A DNA stretch of 64,000 nucleotides from the NCBI GenBank assembly GCA_036873755.1, contig JAVTVY010019528.1, positions 1 through 64,000 of the forward strand, in the 5' to 3' direction. Shown here piece by piece: positions 32,988 through 40,582 of this stretch (position 1 is its first letter; every line of letters starts with the position of its first letter). Source of the stretch: Hanleya hanleyi (taxonomy: Eukaryota; Mollusca; Polyplacophora; Lepidopleurida; Hanleyidae). The translations under genes and the position numbers were made by a program. The notes beneath the pieces were generated by a model, which worked only from the letters and a program-made list of their open reading frames with translations, was not told the DNA's origin and searched no databases.

Positions 32988-33775
32988 TATACGAAGTGAG
33001 GAGAGCGGGTTTGTTGGAAAGCAAGTGTCAGCACCACTTTTCCTCGTTCGAATGGGATCGGGCGTCCCGTGTCATCTCTTATATCTATCGTGATCGTCTC
33101 GATATCGGTATGTCGTACGGGCAGGTACATGATAGGGTTGAAACTGTAGGTGACTTGTTCGCCATACGTCTTGCTAATGGGCACCACCCGTAACAGAGGT
33201 GTGTTCATATCACCCACAATATGGCTGTCCACGGCATCCGAGTAGACGTACAGTCCGTACATACCTACTTTCATATCCATCAAATGGGTCCCGTTGACAA
33301 TGGTGGCACCCCTGTTTACGCTGTAAGGCATCCTTAACATTTGCTGTAGTGTAGGACTGAGTTTCACTTTCACGGTAGGGGCCAGCATGAGAGAGCTCTT
33401 TTCGTTGTGTACGTTGACCTCGAAGGCTATGTTTCTCTTGAAGCGTAAGGCTATCAGGGTGGTTGCTTCAGCTACGCTCTCCTTTAGAGTCTTGTACTCC
33501 ATCAAGGCATTCAGAGCCTGTATGAACTTCTGGGGCGTATCGTATTGGCCTTGGGGGAGAGTGAGTCTGTAGATTTTATCTTCGTAGGTCACTTCGTACC
33601 ATACTTCTCCGTCTTGTACGTTGTACCATGAATAAGGGTATTGAATATCCACCAGGCCACATTCCCATCGTCCCGGTAAATGTAACGGTTGGGGTAATTG
33701 AGTGACATACTTGGTCAAGGTGTTGTCAGGAAACACGTCGAGTGAACTATTACTGGGCAACGTCAGGTAAAACAT
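32987..33775 (-). CDS. Penton (minor capsid protein, single jelly-roll)
   Basis: Caps the fivefold vertices. The 262-residue product opens MFYLTLPSNSSLDVFPDNTL and continues with 'YVTQLPQPLHLPGRWECGLVDIQYP', a signature of Polinton minor capsid proteins. It ends in a strand with conserved Gly/Arg and an 'FERGKVVLTLAFQ' segment. The start is ATG at 33,775. A TATA box (CCTATAAAAA, 33,813-33,822) lies about 40 bases upstream and overlaps the end of the preceding gene. This makes it the first cistron of a proposed penton-core-capsid-protease mRNA. Confidence 0.9.
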   Translation of the reverse strand: MFYLTLPSNSSLDVFPDNTLTKYVTQLPQPLHLPGRWECGLVDIQYPYSWYNVQDGEVWYEVTYEDKIYRLTLPQGQYDTPQKFIQALNALMEYKTLKESVAEATTLIALRFKRNIAFEVNVHNEKSSLMLAPTVKVKLSPTLQQMLRMPYSVNRGATIVNGTHLMDMKVGMYGLYVYSDAVDSHIVGDMNTPLLRVVPISKTYGEQVTYSFNPIMYLPVRHTDIETITIDIRDDTGRPIPFERGKVVLTLAFQQTRSPHFV

Positions 33776-33812
33776 GACGACGACGACTGAGTGGTTCTGC
33801 CTTCTGCACCGG

Positions 33813-33822
33813 GTTTTTATAG
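33813..33822 (-). promoter_or_regulatory. TATA box of the capsid operon
   Basis: CCTATAAAAA on the minus strand, about 40 bases before the penton ATG. No comparable box precedes the three downstream genes. Confidence 0.7.
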
Positions 33823-33825
33823 GAG

Positions 33826-34554
33826 TTAGTACGGTTCCCAGTAAGGGCCTCCCTTGGGCGCCTTCTTACCTCGGCGTTGTGATCGTCGCGGTGACTGTCC
33901 CTGTCGTGGTTGTGGTATTTTGGACGGCGGTGGTATGGGCTCCCAAGAGGCGGGTGCAGGTTGATGTCGGGGGTTCGATTGCTGCATAAAGGCCCAACGG
34001 TTAGGATTTCCTACCAATTCTTGAGGGATGTGACTGTCTTTTAATCCCTGAGCAAAGACTTCCCAGCCCGGGGGATTAGAGTGTTTGCGAGAACGCACCA
34101 TATCGTTGATCAAATCGGTCATATGAGACCCCGGCACCACTTTGTTTCGAATCAGTAGTTTTCCTTCCGCATTCCAACTCATATCGGCATGTTGTTTCAC
34201 CCGGTCCAACAATAAACGGGCCTTGGTCTTGTAGGCTTTAGGCACACTGGACAACATTTCTTCTTCCAGCTGAGGTGAGGGTAGTGATGATGGTGATGTG
34301 GTGGGCGTGGTGGTAGGTAGTGGTGGGGTACTAGTACTCCCCCCTCTATATTGATCCATAAACGTCTGGTACTGGTTCAGCGTATGATGGTAGAGTTGAA
34401 TTTTCTCGTGATCGGGCAGTCGACGTTGCAGTATACTATTCATCTCTTCATCCAGAGACTGGAGTTGTTGCACGGTGGCCGGTACGGGATAGGGAGATTG
34501 TAAACTCTGTAACAGTCGAGGTTCGACCAGCATCATTTTTTTCGTATGCTCCAT
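33826..34554 (-). CDS. Conserved Polinton protein of unknown function (242 aa)
   Basis: The sequence starts MEHTKKMMLVEPRLLQSLQ, then has a helical N-terminal half and a Thr/Ser/Pro linker (residues about 70-95). A second conserved block of the pattern 'VPKAYKTKARLLLDRVKQ...GWEVFAQGLKDSHIPQELVGNP' (about 105-187) follows, with a basic Pro-rich tail. I recognise this as a recurrent ORF of animal Polintons but know no proven role; a virion or DNA-associated function is possible. Its ATG directly follows the stop of the 112-residue gene (TAA|ATG, zero gap), implying translation from the same mRNA. Confidence 0.75.
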   Translation of the reverse strand: MEHTKKMMLVEPRLLQSLQSPYPVPATVQQLQSLDEEMNSILQRRLPDHEKIQLYHHTLNQYQTFMDQYRGGSTSTPPLPTTTPTTSPSSLPSPQLEEEMLSSVPKAYKTKARLLLDRVKQHADMSWNAEGKLLIRNKVVPGSHMTDLINDMVRSRKHSNPPGWEVFAQGLKDSHIPQELVGNPNRWAFMQQSNPRHQPAPASWEPIPPPSKIPQPRQGQSPRRSQRRGKKAPKGGPYWEPY

Positions 34555-34893
34555 TTAGCGTCCCAAGATGGAACCGAGTAACGGGCCCAGTACAGTAGCG
34601 GCTAAGGGAGCGAGGAGTGCGCCGAGAAATCCACCTCGCTGTAACACCTGTTTCTTTTTCTTCACACTGCCCGTTTTCTTGACCAACGTTCGGAGACCCG
34701 CCTTGTGCCGTTGCAATTTCCCTTTCTGCAGAGGACTGAGTGGAACATTGCCTTTTAACACATTATGGGCTACTTCACACAAACACCGTACCAAGTCGGG
34801 ATCCGCGCCGCGCACCAGGGCCCGGGTCACTTCCGGGGGCGCGCTGCGTAATACCCGCAGAGCGGGCGCGTGCTTGCGTACGCGTGCAGACAT
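34555..34893 (-). CDS. Small basic Polinton protein with hydrophobic C-terminus (112 aa)
   Basis: The N-terminal part is Arg/Leu-rich. The central motif LKGNVPLSPLQKGKLQRHK, followed by a 'LRTLVKK' basic run, is shared by many animal Polintons and related viruses. The C-terminus is glycine-rich and strongly hydrophobic (QRGGFLGALLAPLAATVLG, 85-103). The design suggests a small DNA-binding virion protein with a membrane-interacting tail, possibly processed near the GG; this is an inference. A TATA-like GATAAAAG is about 40 bases upstream (34,930-34,937). It is first in a two-gene set with the 242-residue gene. Confidence 0.75.
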   Translation of the reverse strand: MSARVRKHAPALRVLRSAPPEVTRALVRGADPDLVRCLCEVAHNVLKGNVPLSPLQKGKLQRHKAGLRTLVKKTGSVKKKKQVLQRGGFLGALLAPLAATVLGPLLGSILGR

Positions 34894-34929
34894 GATGAGG
34901 AAATGAAGGCTAGAGTACGTTGTCTTCTT

Positions 34930-34937
34930 CTTTTATC
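34930..34937 (-). promoter_or_regulatory. TATA-like box for the 112/242-aa pair
   Basis: GATAAAAG on the minus strand, about 40 bases before the ATG at 34,893. Weaker than the other boxes of the element. Confidence 0.45.
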
Positions 34938-34942
34938 TTTTC

Positions 34943-35557
34943 TCATTTGGGTGTGTACACCGTCTGTATCTCGCCGGGAAAAATCAGGGTACGCAATCGC
35001 AGGGGGGAGGGCGTGTCTTGTTTCAAGTCGATGAGTAGATATCCGTGCGCAGGTTGGGTCGCATCTTCAAAGGCTTCTCGTACAAAGGCCGTGTTTTTAG
35101 GGTACATCTGTTGAGCTAGGTGGGTAATTTGTGACGCGTCTCTGGGGTTTTTGAATAACACCACATACTGAGCATTCAAACTAATGTTCCGGTGTTCTTT
35201 GTTCTTACTGAAGAGATTCTGTACGATGTAGATGATGCTCAACCGACGATGATGGCTGCCTTTGGTAAAGAGACGGGTGATTCGAGTGTCCGTTTCCGTC
35301 ATGAGATCGTCCACCACGACCAAGGTGTCTTGGGGTAGTTCCTCAGGCGGTAAACCTTCCACTAAGGTGAGTCCGGGCACACGGGCCAGTGCCTCGTAGG
35401 CGGGCTGCCAAGCGCCATAACACCACAGGATGCGAGCTAGAGGCGGTGAAATCAGGGCTGACCTGTGTTGGATGAGACGTTGAACAAAGTGTGATTTTCC
35501 CGACCCGGTCGGTCCAGCGATGAGGCACGTGAATGGATGTTGCCATCGCGGGTCCAT
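34943..35557 (-). CDS. Genome-packaging ATPase (A32/FtsK-HerA type)
   Basis: Expected to pump the element's DNA into capsids. The 204-residue product has Walker A GPTGSGKS (15-22) and Walker B LVVVDDLM (79-86). It also has the downstream 'RLFTKGSHHRRLSIIYIVQNLF' and 'NAQYVVLFKNPRD' segments diagnostic for Polinton ATPases. The start is ATG at 35,557. No zinc finger is fused at the N-terminus, unlike the relic copy at 2,870-3,513. The gene follows the membrane-protein gene by 45 bases without a clear TATA box, so it is probably its second cistron. Confidence 0.92.
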   Translation of the reverse strand: MDPRWQHPFTCLIAGPTGSGKSHFVQRLIQHRSALISPPLARILWCYGAWQPAYEALARVPGLTLVEGLPPEELPQDTLVVVDDLMTETDTRITRLFTKGSHHRRLSIIYIVQNLFSKNKEHRNISLNAQYVVLFKNPRDASQITHLAQQMYPKNTAFVREAFEDATQPAHGYLLIDLKQDTPSPLRLRTLIFPGEIQTVYTPK

Positions 35558-35602
35558 CGTTTAGGTGATTTGCACTCGACGTTTAGAAGCCCACCCCAGT
35601 TG

Positions 35603-36073
35603 TCACCGCCGGGAGTCGTAGGGGAATGGATACCGTTGTGGAGGTAAACGGTGTGATTCACGAGGATCCACTTCAAAACTGTTTAGCGGCGTCGTGGTAG
35701 TGGTGGTACTAGAGGGTAATGGAGTGGAAGGCGGGTCGTCGCTTCTCAGGGATGATGATGGAGGATGAGGTGGAGTCGTAGTACGGATCGTGGTTGGCTG
35801 GATGTAGCGGGGTAGCGTGATGGCTGGAGTAGACGAGGTGGTGGTGGGTGTCTGGGTTGAGACGTGGCGGACCCTTGACGTCTGGGCAGGTGTAGGCAGT
35901 GGGGTCGTCGTGGTGGATGATGGAGAACGCAGGGTGTTGAAACAGGATATCACGTACGATAAATCGTAGAACACACCGGTAAATAACGTACCCAGAACCA
36001 CGACTAGACACAACACAGTACCCACTTGTGCTTTTCGAGTTCGTAACAGTAAGGGTAGACGTGTACTATCCAT
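35603..36073 (-). CDS. Mucin-like single-pass membrane protein
   Basis: 156 residues: a short basic N-terminus, one hydrophobic segment (about 17-36) and then a Thr/Ser/Pro-rich stretch (about 50-140) with many predicted O-glycosylation sites. The positive residues before the membrane segment suggest a type II orientation with the Thr-rich part outside. No family is recognised. Low-complexity ectodomains of this sort can act as stalks or attachment proteins, but nothing here proves it. A TATA box (TATAAAGG, 36,115-36,122) lies about 45 bases upstream, overlapping the integrase end. Confidence 0.65.
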   Translation of the reverse strand: MDSTRLPLLLRTRKAQVGTVLCLVVVLGTLFTGVFYDLSYVISCFNTLRSPSSTTTTPLPTPAQTSRVRHVSTQTPTTTSSTPAITLPRYIQPTTIRTTTPPHPPSSSLRSDDPPSTPLPSSTTTTTTPLNSFEVDPRESHRLPPQRYPFPYDSRR

Positions 36074-36114
36074 GGTACAGTCCTACACTGAAGGTGGGTG
36101 GTGATAGGCGTTAG

Positions 36115-36122
36115 CCTTTATA
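36115..36122 (-). promoter_or_regulatory. TATA box of the membrane protein/ATPase pair
   Basis: TATAAAGG on the minus strand, overlapping the last codons of the integrase gene and about 45 bases before the ATG at 36,073. Confidence 0.65.
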
Positions 36123-37221
36123 GACGTTTCATGTCACGGCCGGACACCCAGGAATTAAACGAACGAGGCCATCCTTGCCATTTGACGAAATGATAGGGAA
36201 TCCCACGTCGACGCTCCGTTTTCAAAATCTTTTCCACCGTGTAGTAGTCTTTCGGTGTTTTCACTATGGGTTGTAATTCTGCTTCGTAAAACGTGCCTTG
36301 CAGTCTCTCTCCTTGTAGATCTTCCAGTTGATAGACGTGGGGCTGTCGAGGTTTATGGCGCACGATGACAAAGTGTTCGTCACTCCAGTTCGGTAAATAC
36401 CCTTTCTCAAATTGTCCTTTCACTTTACTGATCCGCACTACATCTCCTCGTTTGTAACGGGGTGCCGTGAGTGGTGGTGGTGGACTGGGTGAGGAGTACA
36501 GCGTAGCACGTACTTGATGTTCGTTACGTTCTGTCACAGTACGGGGCGCTCGTTGGATACTGCGATGATAGGCCCGATTGTAGCCTTGCACCAGTTGAGG
36601 GAGTACATCCAGGTAGCGTCGAGTGTTTTGAGCCGTAAAAAACTTGTACATGCGTCCTTTGAAGGTCCGATTAAAGCGTTCCACTACTGATGCTTTCGAC
36701 TCATTGTAGGTGTGAAAAAAAAATACCTTCTTTTTCTTAAGAAAGGCTTGAAAGGGTCGATTGAGAAATTCTGTGCCTTCATCTGTTTGTAAATAAAGAG
36801 GTTTACGCCCCGTCTTGAAAATCTGCTGAAACGCTCCTATGAGATTCTCTCCTGTTTTGGTACGAATGGGCAGTACCCAGGCATACTTGGATAAAATATC
36901 GATACAGGTCAATATGTACCGGTGTCCATCATTTTGAGGTGCAAATCGACTCATGTCCACTAAATCCGCCTGCCATTGCGCGTCTATCCCGCCCACGATC
37001 ACCCGGTTACGACGAAAATGGCGTCGGGCAGCTCGATGCAAACTGTACGTGTCTTGAGTTTTTAACCAGTCTCGAACTTCAGTTCGACTAATGCCTTGAG
37101 AATGGGCCGCTCGAGCTAGCGCTGCCACAGCGCTATAGGCAGCGAGACTCGTCGGATTGTAATACAAATCGGTTAACACATTGTTAATCACGGTAGACTT
37201 TTTTCCCGACCGCCGCCGCAT
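36118..37221 (-). CDS. Retroviral-type DDE integrase with C-terminal chromodomain
   Basis: Joins the element's ends to host DNA, giving 6-bp target duplications. From the ATG at 37,221 the product is 367 residues. The RNase H-fold core shows WQADLVDM (first Asp), LQTDEGTEF (second Asp) and SVVERFNRTFKGRM (Glu), with 33 residues between the second Asp and the Glu. The C-terminal roughly 42 residues form a chromodomain (YYTVEKIL...HFVKWQGWP...SWV), which could steer integration towards methylated histones. No N-terminal HHCC finger is obvious. The frame extends one codon further (37,224) but as GTG. The ATG overlaps the upstream stop by one base (TGATG). Confidence 0.92.
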   Translation of the reverse strand: MRRRSGKKSTVINNVLTDLYYNPTSLAAYSAVAALARAAHSQGISRTEVRDWLKTQDTYSLHRAARRHFRRNRVIVGGIDAQWQADLVDMSRFAPQNDGHRYILTCIDILSKYAWVLPIRTKTGENLIGAFQQIFKTGRKPLYLQTDEGTEFLNRPFQAFLKKKKVFFFHTYNESKASVVERFNRTFKGRMYKFFTAQNTRRYLDVLPQLVQGYNRAYHRSIQRAPRTVTERNEHQVRATLYSSPSPPPPLTAPRYKRGDVVRISKVKGQFEKGYLPNWSDEHFVIVRHKPRQPHVYQLEDLQGERLQGTFYEAELQPIVKTPKDYYTVEKILKTERRRGIPYHFVKWQGWPRSFNSWVSGRDMKRL

Positions 37222-37802
37222 CACGCACTTTTGTTCGCCTCCGTCACATGTGTGTCGATCTCTTCCTGGGGTGATACTGACCCTCTAGCCGCTGTGCATT
37301 CTTTACATATAGGCCTTTTTTTTCCGGCTGTAGTAGTCTCTGGTTTACAGAAACAAAATTCTGCCTCATGTCGTTTTTCATGCGGTTCAGCGAACGCGTC
37401 TTCTATAGCGCGAACCCACGCTAATTGCTCAGGTGATCGATCGTCCGGTGACAATAACTGGTCCACAATAGGCATTATTTTCTTCAAGGCTTCCAACACA
37501 GATGGAGTTAGGCTGATACTGCGCGAAGGCTCTTTGTACCGGCCCAGACGTATGACGAGGGGTGGTAGGGTATAGACGTACATGGCATTATCCAGGTGGA
37601 TGAGTTCTCCGTCCAATTCACCGCTCAACACCCGTTTAAATTTATTCCACCCATCACGCTGTAGTGTCACCGGATTCCATAGCATTTCAGCGGGCGTCCA
37701 GTAAATAGCTAGATCGTCTTTCGCCAGTTTGACTTTATCTGCATACACGTATAACCGCACACTAGGTGTAAGAGGCAAGATGGCTCGTAGTGGTAGCGAC
37801 AT
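37221..37802 (-). CDS. PC4-like protein with C-terminal Cys cluster (193 aa)
   Basis: The ATG at 37,802 is preceded by a TATA box about 50 bases upstream; the longer frame to 37,832 would start before the expected transcript. Residues about 14-117 form one unit of a domain shared with the 232- and 388-residue proteins. A strand hairpin leads to 'LQRDGWNKFKRVLSG', then 'NAMYVYTLPPLVIRL', then 'SISLTPSVLEALKKIMPIVDQLL', the last two parts resembling the PC4/p15 ssDNA-binding fold. The C-terminus has a possible zinc site, CFCKP...ICKEC. The stop shares a base with the integrase ATG, so both proteins probably come from one mRNA. A role in ssDNA handling or transcription is inferred. Confidence 0.65.
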   Translation of the reverse strand: MSLPLRAILPLTPSVRLYVYADKVKLAKDDLAIYWTPAEMLWNPVTLQRDGWNKFKRVLSGELDGELIHLDNAMYVYTLPPLVIRLGRYKEPSRSISLTPSVLEALKKIMPIVDQLLSPDDRSPEQLAWVRAIEDAFAEPHEKRHEAEFCFCKPETTTAGKKRPICKECTAARGSVSPQEEIDTHVTEANKSA

Positions 37803-37850
37803 GCTTGCTCTCAATGTCCAACTGATACACACTCTGTCTCTTCCCCTGGT

Positions 37851-37857
37851 ATTTATA
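37851..37857 (-). promoter_or_regulatory. TATA box of the PC4-like/integrase pair
   Basis: TATAAAT on the minus strand about 50 bases before the ATG at 37,802, in the 60-base gap after the upstream gene. Confidence 0.65.
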
Positions 37858-37861
37858 GGGC

Positions 37862-38560
37862 CTATTCGGTGAGAGGCGGGTCGTGTGCAGAGAATACTTT
37901 ATCCACCACGGGAACTATTTGTTGCAAAGCCGTCCACAGATCGGGATCCAGCGTAAATCCGCCTCGTTTGAGCGAGATCAGTCGGGCAAAATAAGGTCCC
38001 CGAAAAATGTATACATCGTGATACAGGTAAATACTATCTCCATCCAAATCACCGAATAACACACGTTTCAAGGTAGTCCAGCCTTCGGAAGATAATGTGA
38101 CACGCGCCGGTTCTGGCGTGCACCAACATCGCGAATCATCATCAATGAGTTCGACACGATCAGGGTATATTATTAAGGTACAATCCGGGGTCAGCGTACG
38201 GGTCATGATCGATTTGGTTTCCGGGTAGAGTACGTCGTCAACTTCGGTAATAATAGCTTTCAGTGCCGCCCATAATGCTGGCCAAAGTACAATACCGCTA
38301 CCGCCACACTGTTCTAACCGGGGAAAAAATGAATCCTCTCTACACCGCCGCAGGTACACATCGACGCCGACACGCATAAAATCTACTTCGGGTTCTTTGC
38401 CTTGTAACACACGTGTCAATAGCGTCCACCCGGCAAGGCTTAAACGTAATTTCACTTCTATCGGATGTTCCTTGATAAGGTGCAATTCATGTTCGTACAC
38501 GATTAAAATCACTTCAGACGTCACTTGAAAGAACGCGAGCTCTTTGCCCGGCGATGCCAT
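37862..38560 (-). CDS. Tandem PC4-like protein (232 aa, two domain units)
   Basis: The upstream start at 38,575 is not ATG, so the ATG at 38,560 is taken. Two copies of a roughly 98-residue unit (residues about 16-112 and 127-224) align with each other: 'LSLAGWTLLTRVLQG' with 'LSSEGWTTLKRVLFG', 'VDVYLRR' with 'HDVYIFRG', and 'LWPALWAALKAIITEVDDVL' with 'LDPDLWTALQQIVPVVDKVF'. The second half of each unit resembles PC4 (dipping strands, then a helix with WxxL). The tandem form could mimic the PC4 dimer in one chain. A TATATAAAT box lies about 40 bases upstream. Function is inferred from fold resemblance only. Confidence 0.6.
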   Translation of the reverse strand: MASPGKELAFFQVTSEVILIVYEHELHLIKEHPIEVKLRLSLAGWTLLTRVLQGKEPEVDFMRVGVDVYLRRCREDSFFPRLEQCGGSGIVLWPALWAALKAIITEVDDVLYPETKSIMTRTLTPDCTLIIYPDRVELIDDDSRCWCTPEPARVTLSSEGWTTLKRVLFGDLDGDSIYLYHDVYIFRGPYFARLISLKRGGFTLDPDLWTALQQIVPVVDKVFSAHDPPLTE

Positions 38561-38596
38561 AATGAAGAATGACAAAAAATACTAGCCCGACAAAAA

Positions 38597-38605
38597 TTTA
38601 TATAC
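38597..38605 (-). promoter_or_regulatory. TATA box of the tandem PC4-like gene
   Basis: TATATAAAT on the minus strand, about 40 bases before the ATG at 38,560. This is the left-most promoter of the minus-strand late-type block. Confidence 0.65.
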
Positions 38606-39459
38606 ATCGATTCTGGCTAAATTGGAGTAAAAAATTGTAAAATAAAAAAATACCCTGGGAAAATAATTTAACACTGCAATTATTTTTGTAGACGCTCCCC
38701 GAGTGCATAAATTAATAGTCTTGACTAATACTAGGATAAAAATAAAATTATAGCATTGCTAGACTAGAATATCAAGTCCTGATAATTATCAGAACAATCC
38801 ATAGGGCTGTCAGAGAGCCAAACCCCGATGTATTGGTTATTCACAGAATACCCGGCCGGCTTCTTTCAAGCGGAATCCATTATTGAGCATCATCATGCAT
38901 TTCTGTGTATTGATTTATTAACAGATTACCCGGCTGGCCCTTTTCAAGCCGACATCACTTCAATTATAGTCGAATAATAAAATGGGACGCAACTCTGTTT
39001 TGACATCAATATTCAAGCGGCAACTGCGTAGATTGTGTTTTCTCGCCGTAAACGAAGGCTATGTTTTCTTCATTTTCTACAGTTCTCTTGAAAGAAACGA
39101 GCTGGAATTTTCAGGGCACTCGTATAGAGTGATAAGTGATAGACTTCCTATATTTTTAATCCAGAAAATTAATTTATTTTTAATGTACCGGGTTTTCCGT
39201 ACTTTCGTACTCGAACATTACGCCTCGAAAACTCGCTAAAAATTATAAAATCATGGCGTAGTCAAGGGCTAGACGGCTGAAATTTTTAATACGAGTCCCT
39301 GATTTATCTGAGATGAATTGGAACTAAAAATTCTACGGGGGCTGATCCTGATTGTAAAATGACACCCGTTTATAATTCAGAAAGAAACACACGCCAATTT
39401 TTCATGGCCTGAAAATATCGATAAAATGGGACCGCTTTCACCTACGTCCGCGCATTGTC
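38606..39459. other. Divergent intergenic region with CCCGGC(T/C)GGC direct repeats
   Basis: AT-rich DNA between divergent genes. Two related segments of about 25 bp, ACCCGGCCGGCTTCTTTCAAG (around 38,850) and ACCCGGCTGGCCCTTTTCAAG (around 38,930), lie about 82 bases apart. An 85-codon frame (38,982-39,239) has no supporting promoter or similarity and is not called. The region could hold regulatory or replication signals. Confidence 0.45.
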
Positions 39460-39467
39460 TATATATA
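39460..39467 (+). promoter_or_regulatory. TATA box for the acidic protein gene
   Basis: TATATATA on the plus strand, 75 bases before the ATG at 39,542. It lies inside the longer open frame that begins at 39,455 (TTG), which argues that translation begins at 39,542. Confidence 0.6.
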
Positions 39468-39541
39468 TTGAGGCCAGATGCAACGGGGCCATTGCGAAAA
39501 AAATTTTCACACTGACAAAGATAAAACCTATAGCAGCAAAG

Positions 39542-40147
39542 ATGAGTATCACCAACAGGCTATCACAAAGGAAAGAAAGAGTAATGCGGAAATATGTTCG
39601 TCGTTTTTGGAGGGATGAGTTTAGAGGGTGGAGGGCGACATTGACTAACGAAGAAGAAGAAGGAGGGAACACGACGTCAAATAATGTGAGGGCACTGTTG
39701 GTTGCCGCACATTCAACCATCGGCCAGGAGGACTGGTTCGATCAACTGCATCAGGTGATGGAAGCGATGCACCCCAGTCCTCCTTGTGCGGCAACAACAG
39801 TGCCCGACCATGTGTTCGACATTTTGGCCTGTGAAGAGGTGCTGTCGAATTTATCACCGGTGAGAACACCGACCAGAACACCGACCAGTACAGCGCCCCG
39901 GCAGGAGGAGAAGGAAGAGGAAATACCATCCCCCTTTCCACTACAAGACCTCCCCTCCTGCCTGGATGACGATGATGATGATGATCAACCATTGGTTGTG
40001 TTTGAGCAACCTCCCCCGACGATAGCTGCTGCCAGGTTTCGGGACGGGCACCCCCTTGACGCCGATATCCTTGAAGAAGATGGGGTCAGCCCGTATCGGT
40101 ATTTTCATGTCAGCCCTCATGTCAGCAGGCGCACAACAGGGAAGTAG
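39542..40147 (+). CDS. Acidic right-arm protein of unknown function (201 aa)
   Basis: The N-terminal 35 residues are strongly basic (RLSQRKERVMRKYVRRFWR), a plausible nuclear or nucleolar signal. The rest is acidic and Pro/Thr-rich with a run of seven Asp (residues 145-151). No family is recognised; the layout resembles transcriptional activators or small early regulatory proteins of DNA viruses, which is only an analogy. The gene has its own TATA box. Forty bases after the stop there is a histone-type stem-loop followed by a purine-rich element, a 3' end shared with both RING-finger genes to the right. Confidence 0.6.
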   Translation: MSITNRLSQRKERVMRKYVRRFWRDEFRGWRATLTNEEEEGGNTTSNNVRALLVAAHSTIGQEDWFDQLHQVMEAMHPSPPCAATTVPDHVFDILACEEVLSNLSPVRTPTRTPTSTAPRQEEKEEEIPSPFPLQDLPSCLDDDDDDDQPLVVFEQPPPTIAAARFRDGHPLDADILEEDGVSPYRYFHVSPHVSRRTTGK

Positions 40148-40186
40148 GCTACTCCCTCGTGAATAAAAACACGTTAAAATAATAAC

Positions 40187-40224
40187 TGTCCTTTTAAGGA
40201 CAAACAATTCCTTCCGAGAGAGGA
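40187..40224 (+). terminator. Histone-type 3' end signal after the acidic gene
   Basis: TGTCCTTTTAAGGACA (40,187-40,202) forms a 6-bp stem with a TTTA loop. Nine bases further is TTCCGAGAGAGGA, matching the purine-rich element found after the other two signals. A nearby AATAAA (40,162) could serve as an alternative poly(A) signal. Confidence 0.6.
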
Positions 40225-40332
40225 AGCTTCTAACTAGCACATAAAAAAAGCACAGATGTCCTACATTATCCCTTTTTTTTATTATTAGCAAACTACATCA
40301 AAAAAAAAACAATCCCTGTCCTATAAATCAAA

Positions 40333-40348
40333 GGTCCTTGTCAGGACC
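40333..40348 (+). other. Degenerate histone-like hairpin
   Basis: GGTCCTTGTCAGGACC, preceded by CAAA, folds as 6 bp with a TGTC loop. No purine-rich element follows, and it lies 185 bases after the nearest stop, so it may be a decayed or duplicated signal. Confidence 0.35.
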
Positions 40349-40582
40349 AATCTCTCTCACATATCAAACACAGGATTTTTTTCTTTTTGCCCCCATTAAT
40401 TAATTAATACACAGTCTGCGCGATAACGGACTCTTATTTTTTGAACCGGACATAACCCCGAATAATGGGTAATTTATTTTTGATAAAATATTAGCCCGAA
40501 TCTATAACGGGAATTTATTTTGAATGAACACAGGGGCTATAGAGGTGTGGGGATCTCGTGTTTAATTTTGTGCGTGATTAGC

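Noticed and set aside
38982..39239. 85-codon plus-strand frame in the Polinton spacer
   Set aside because: No TATA box, no similarity, AT-rich composition and a different codon character from neighbouring genes.
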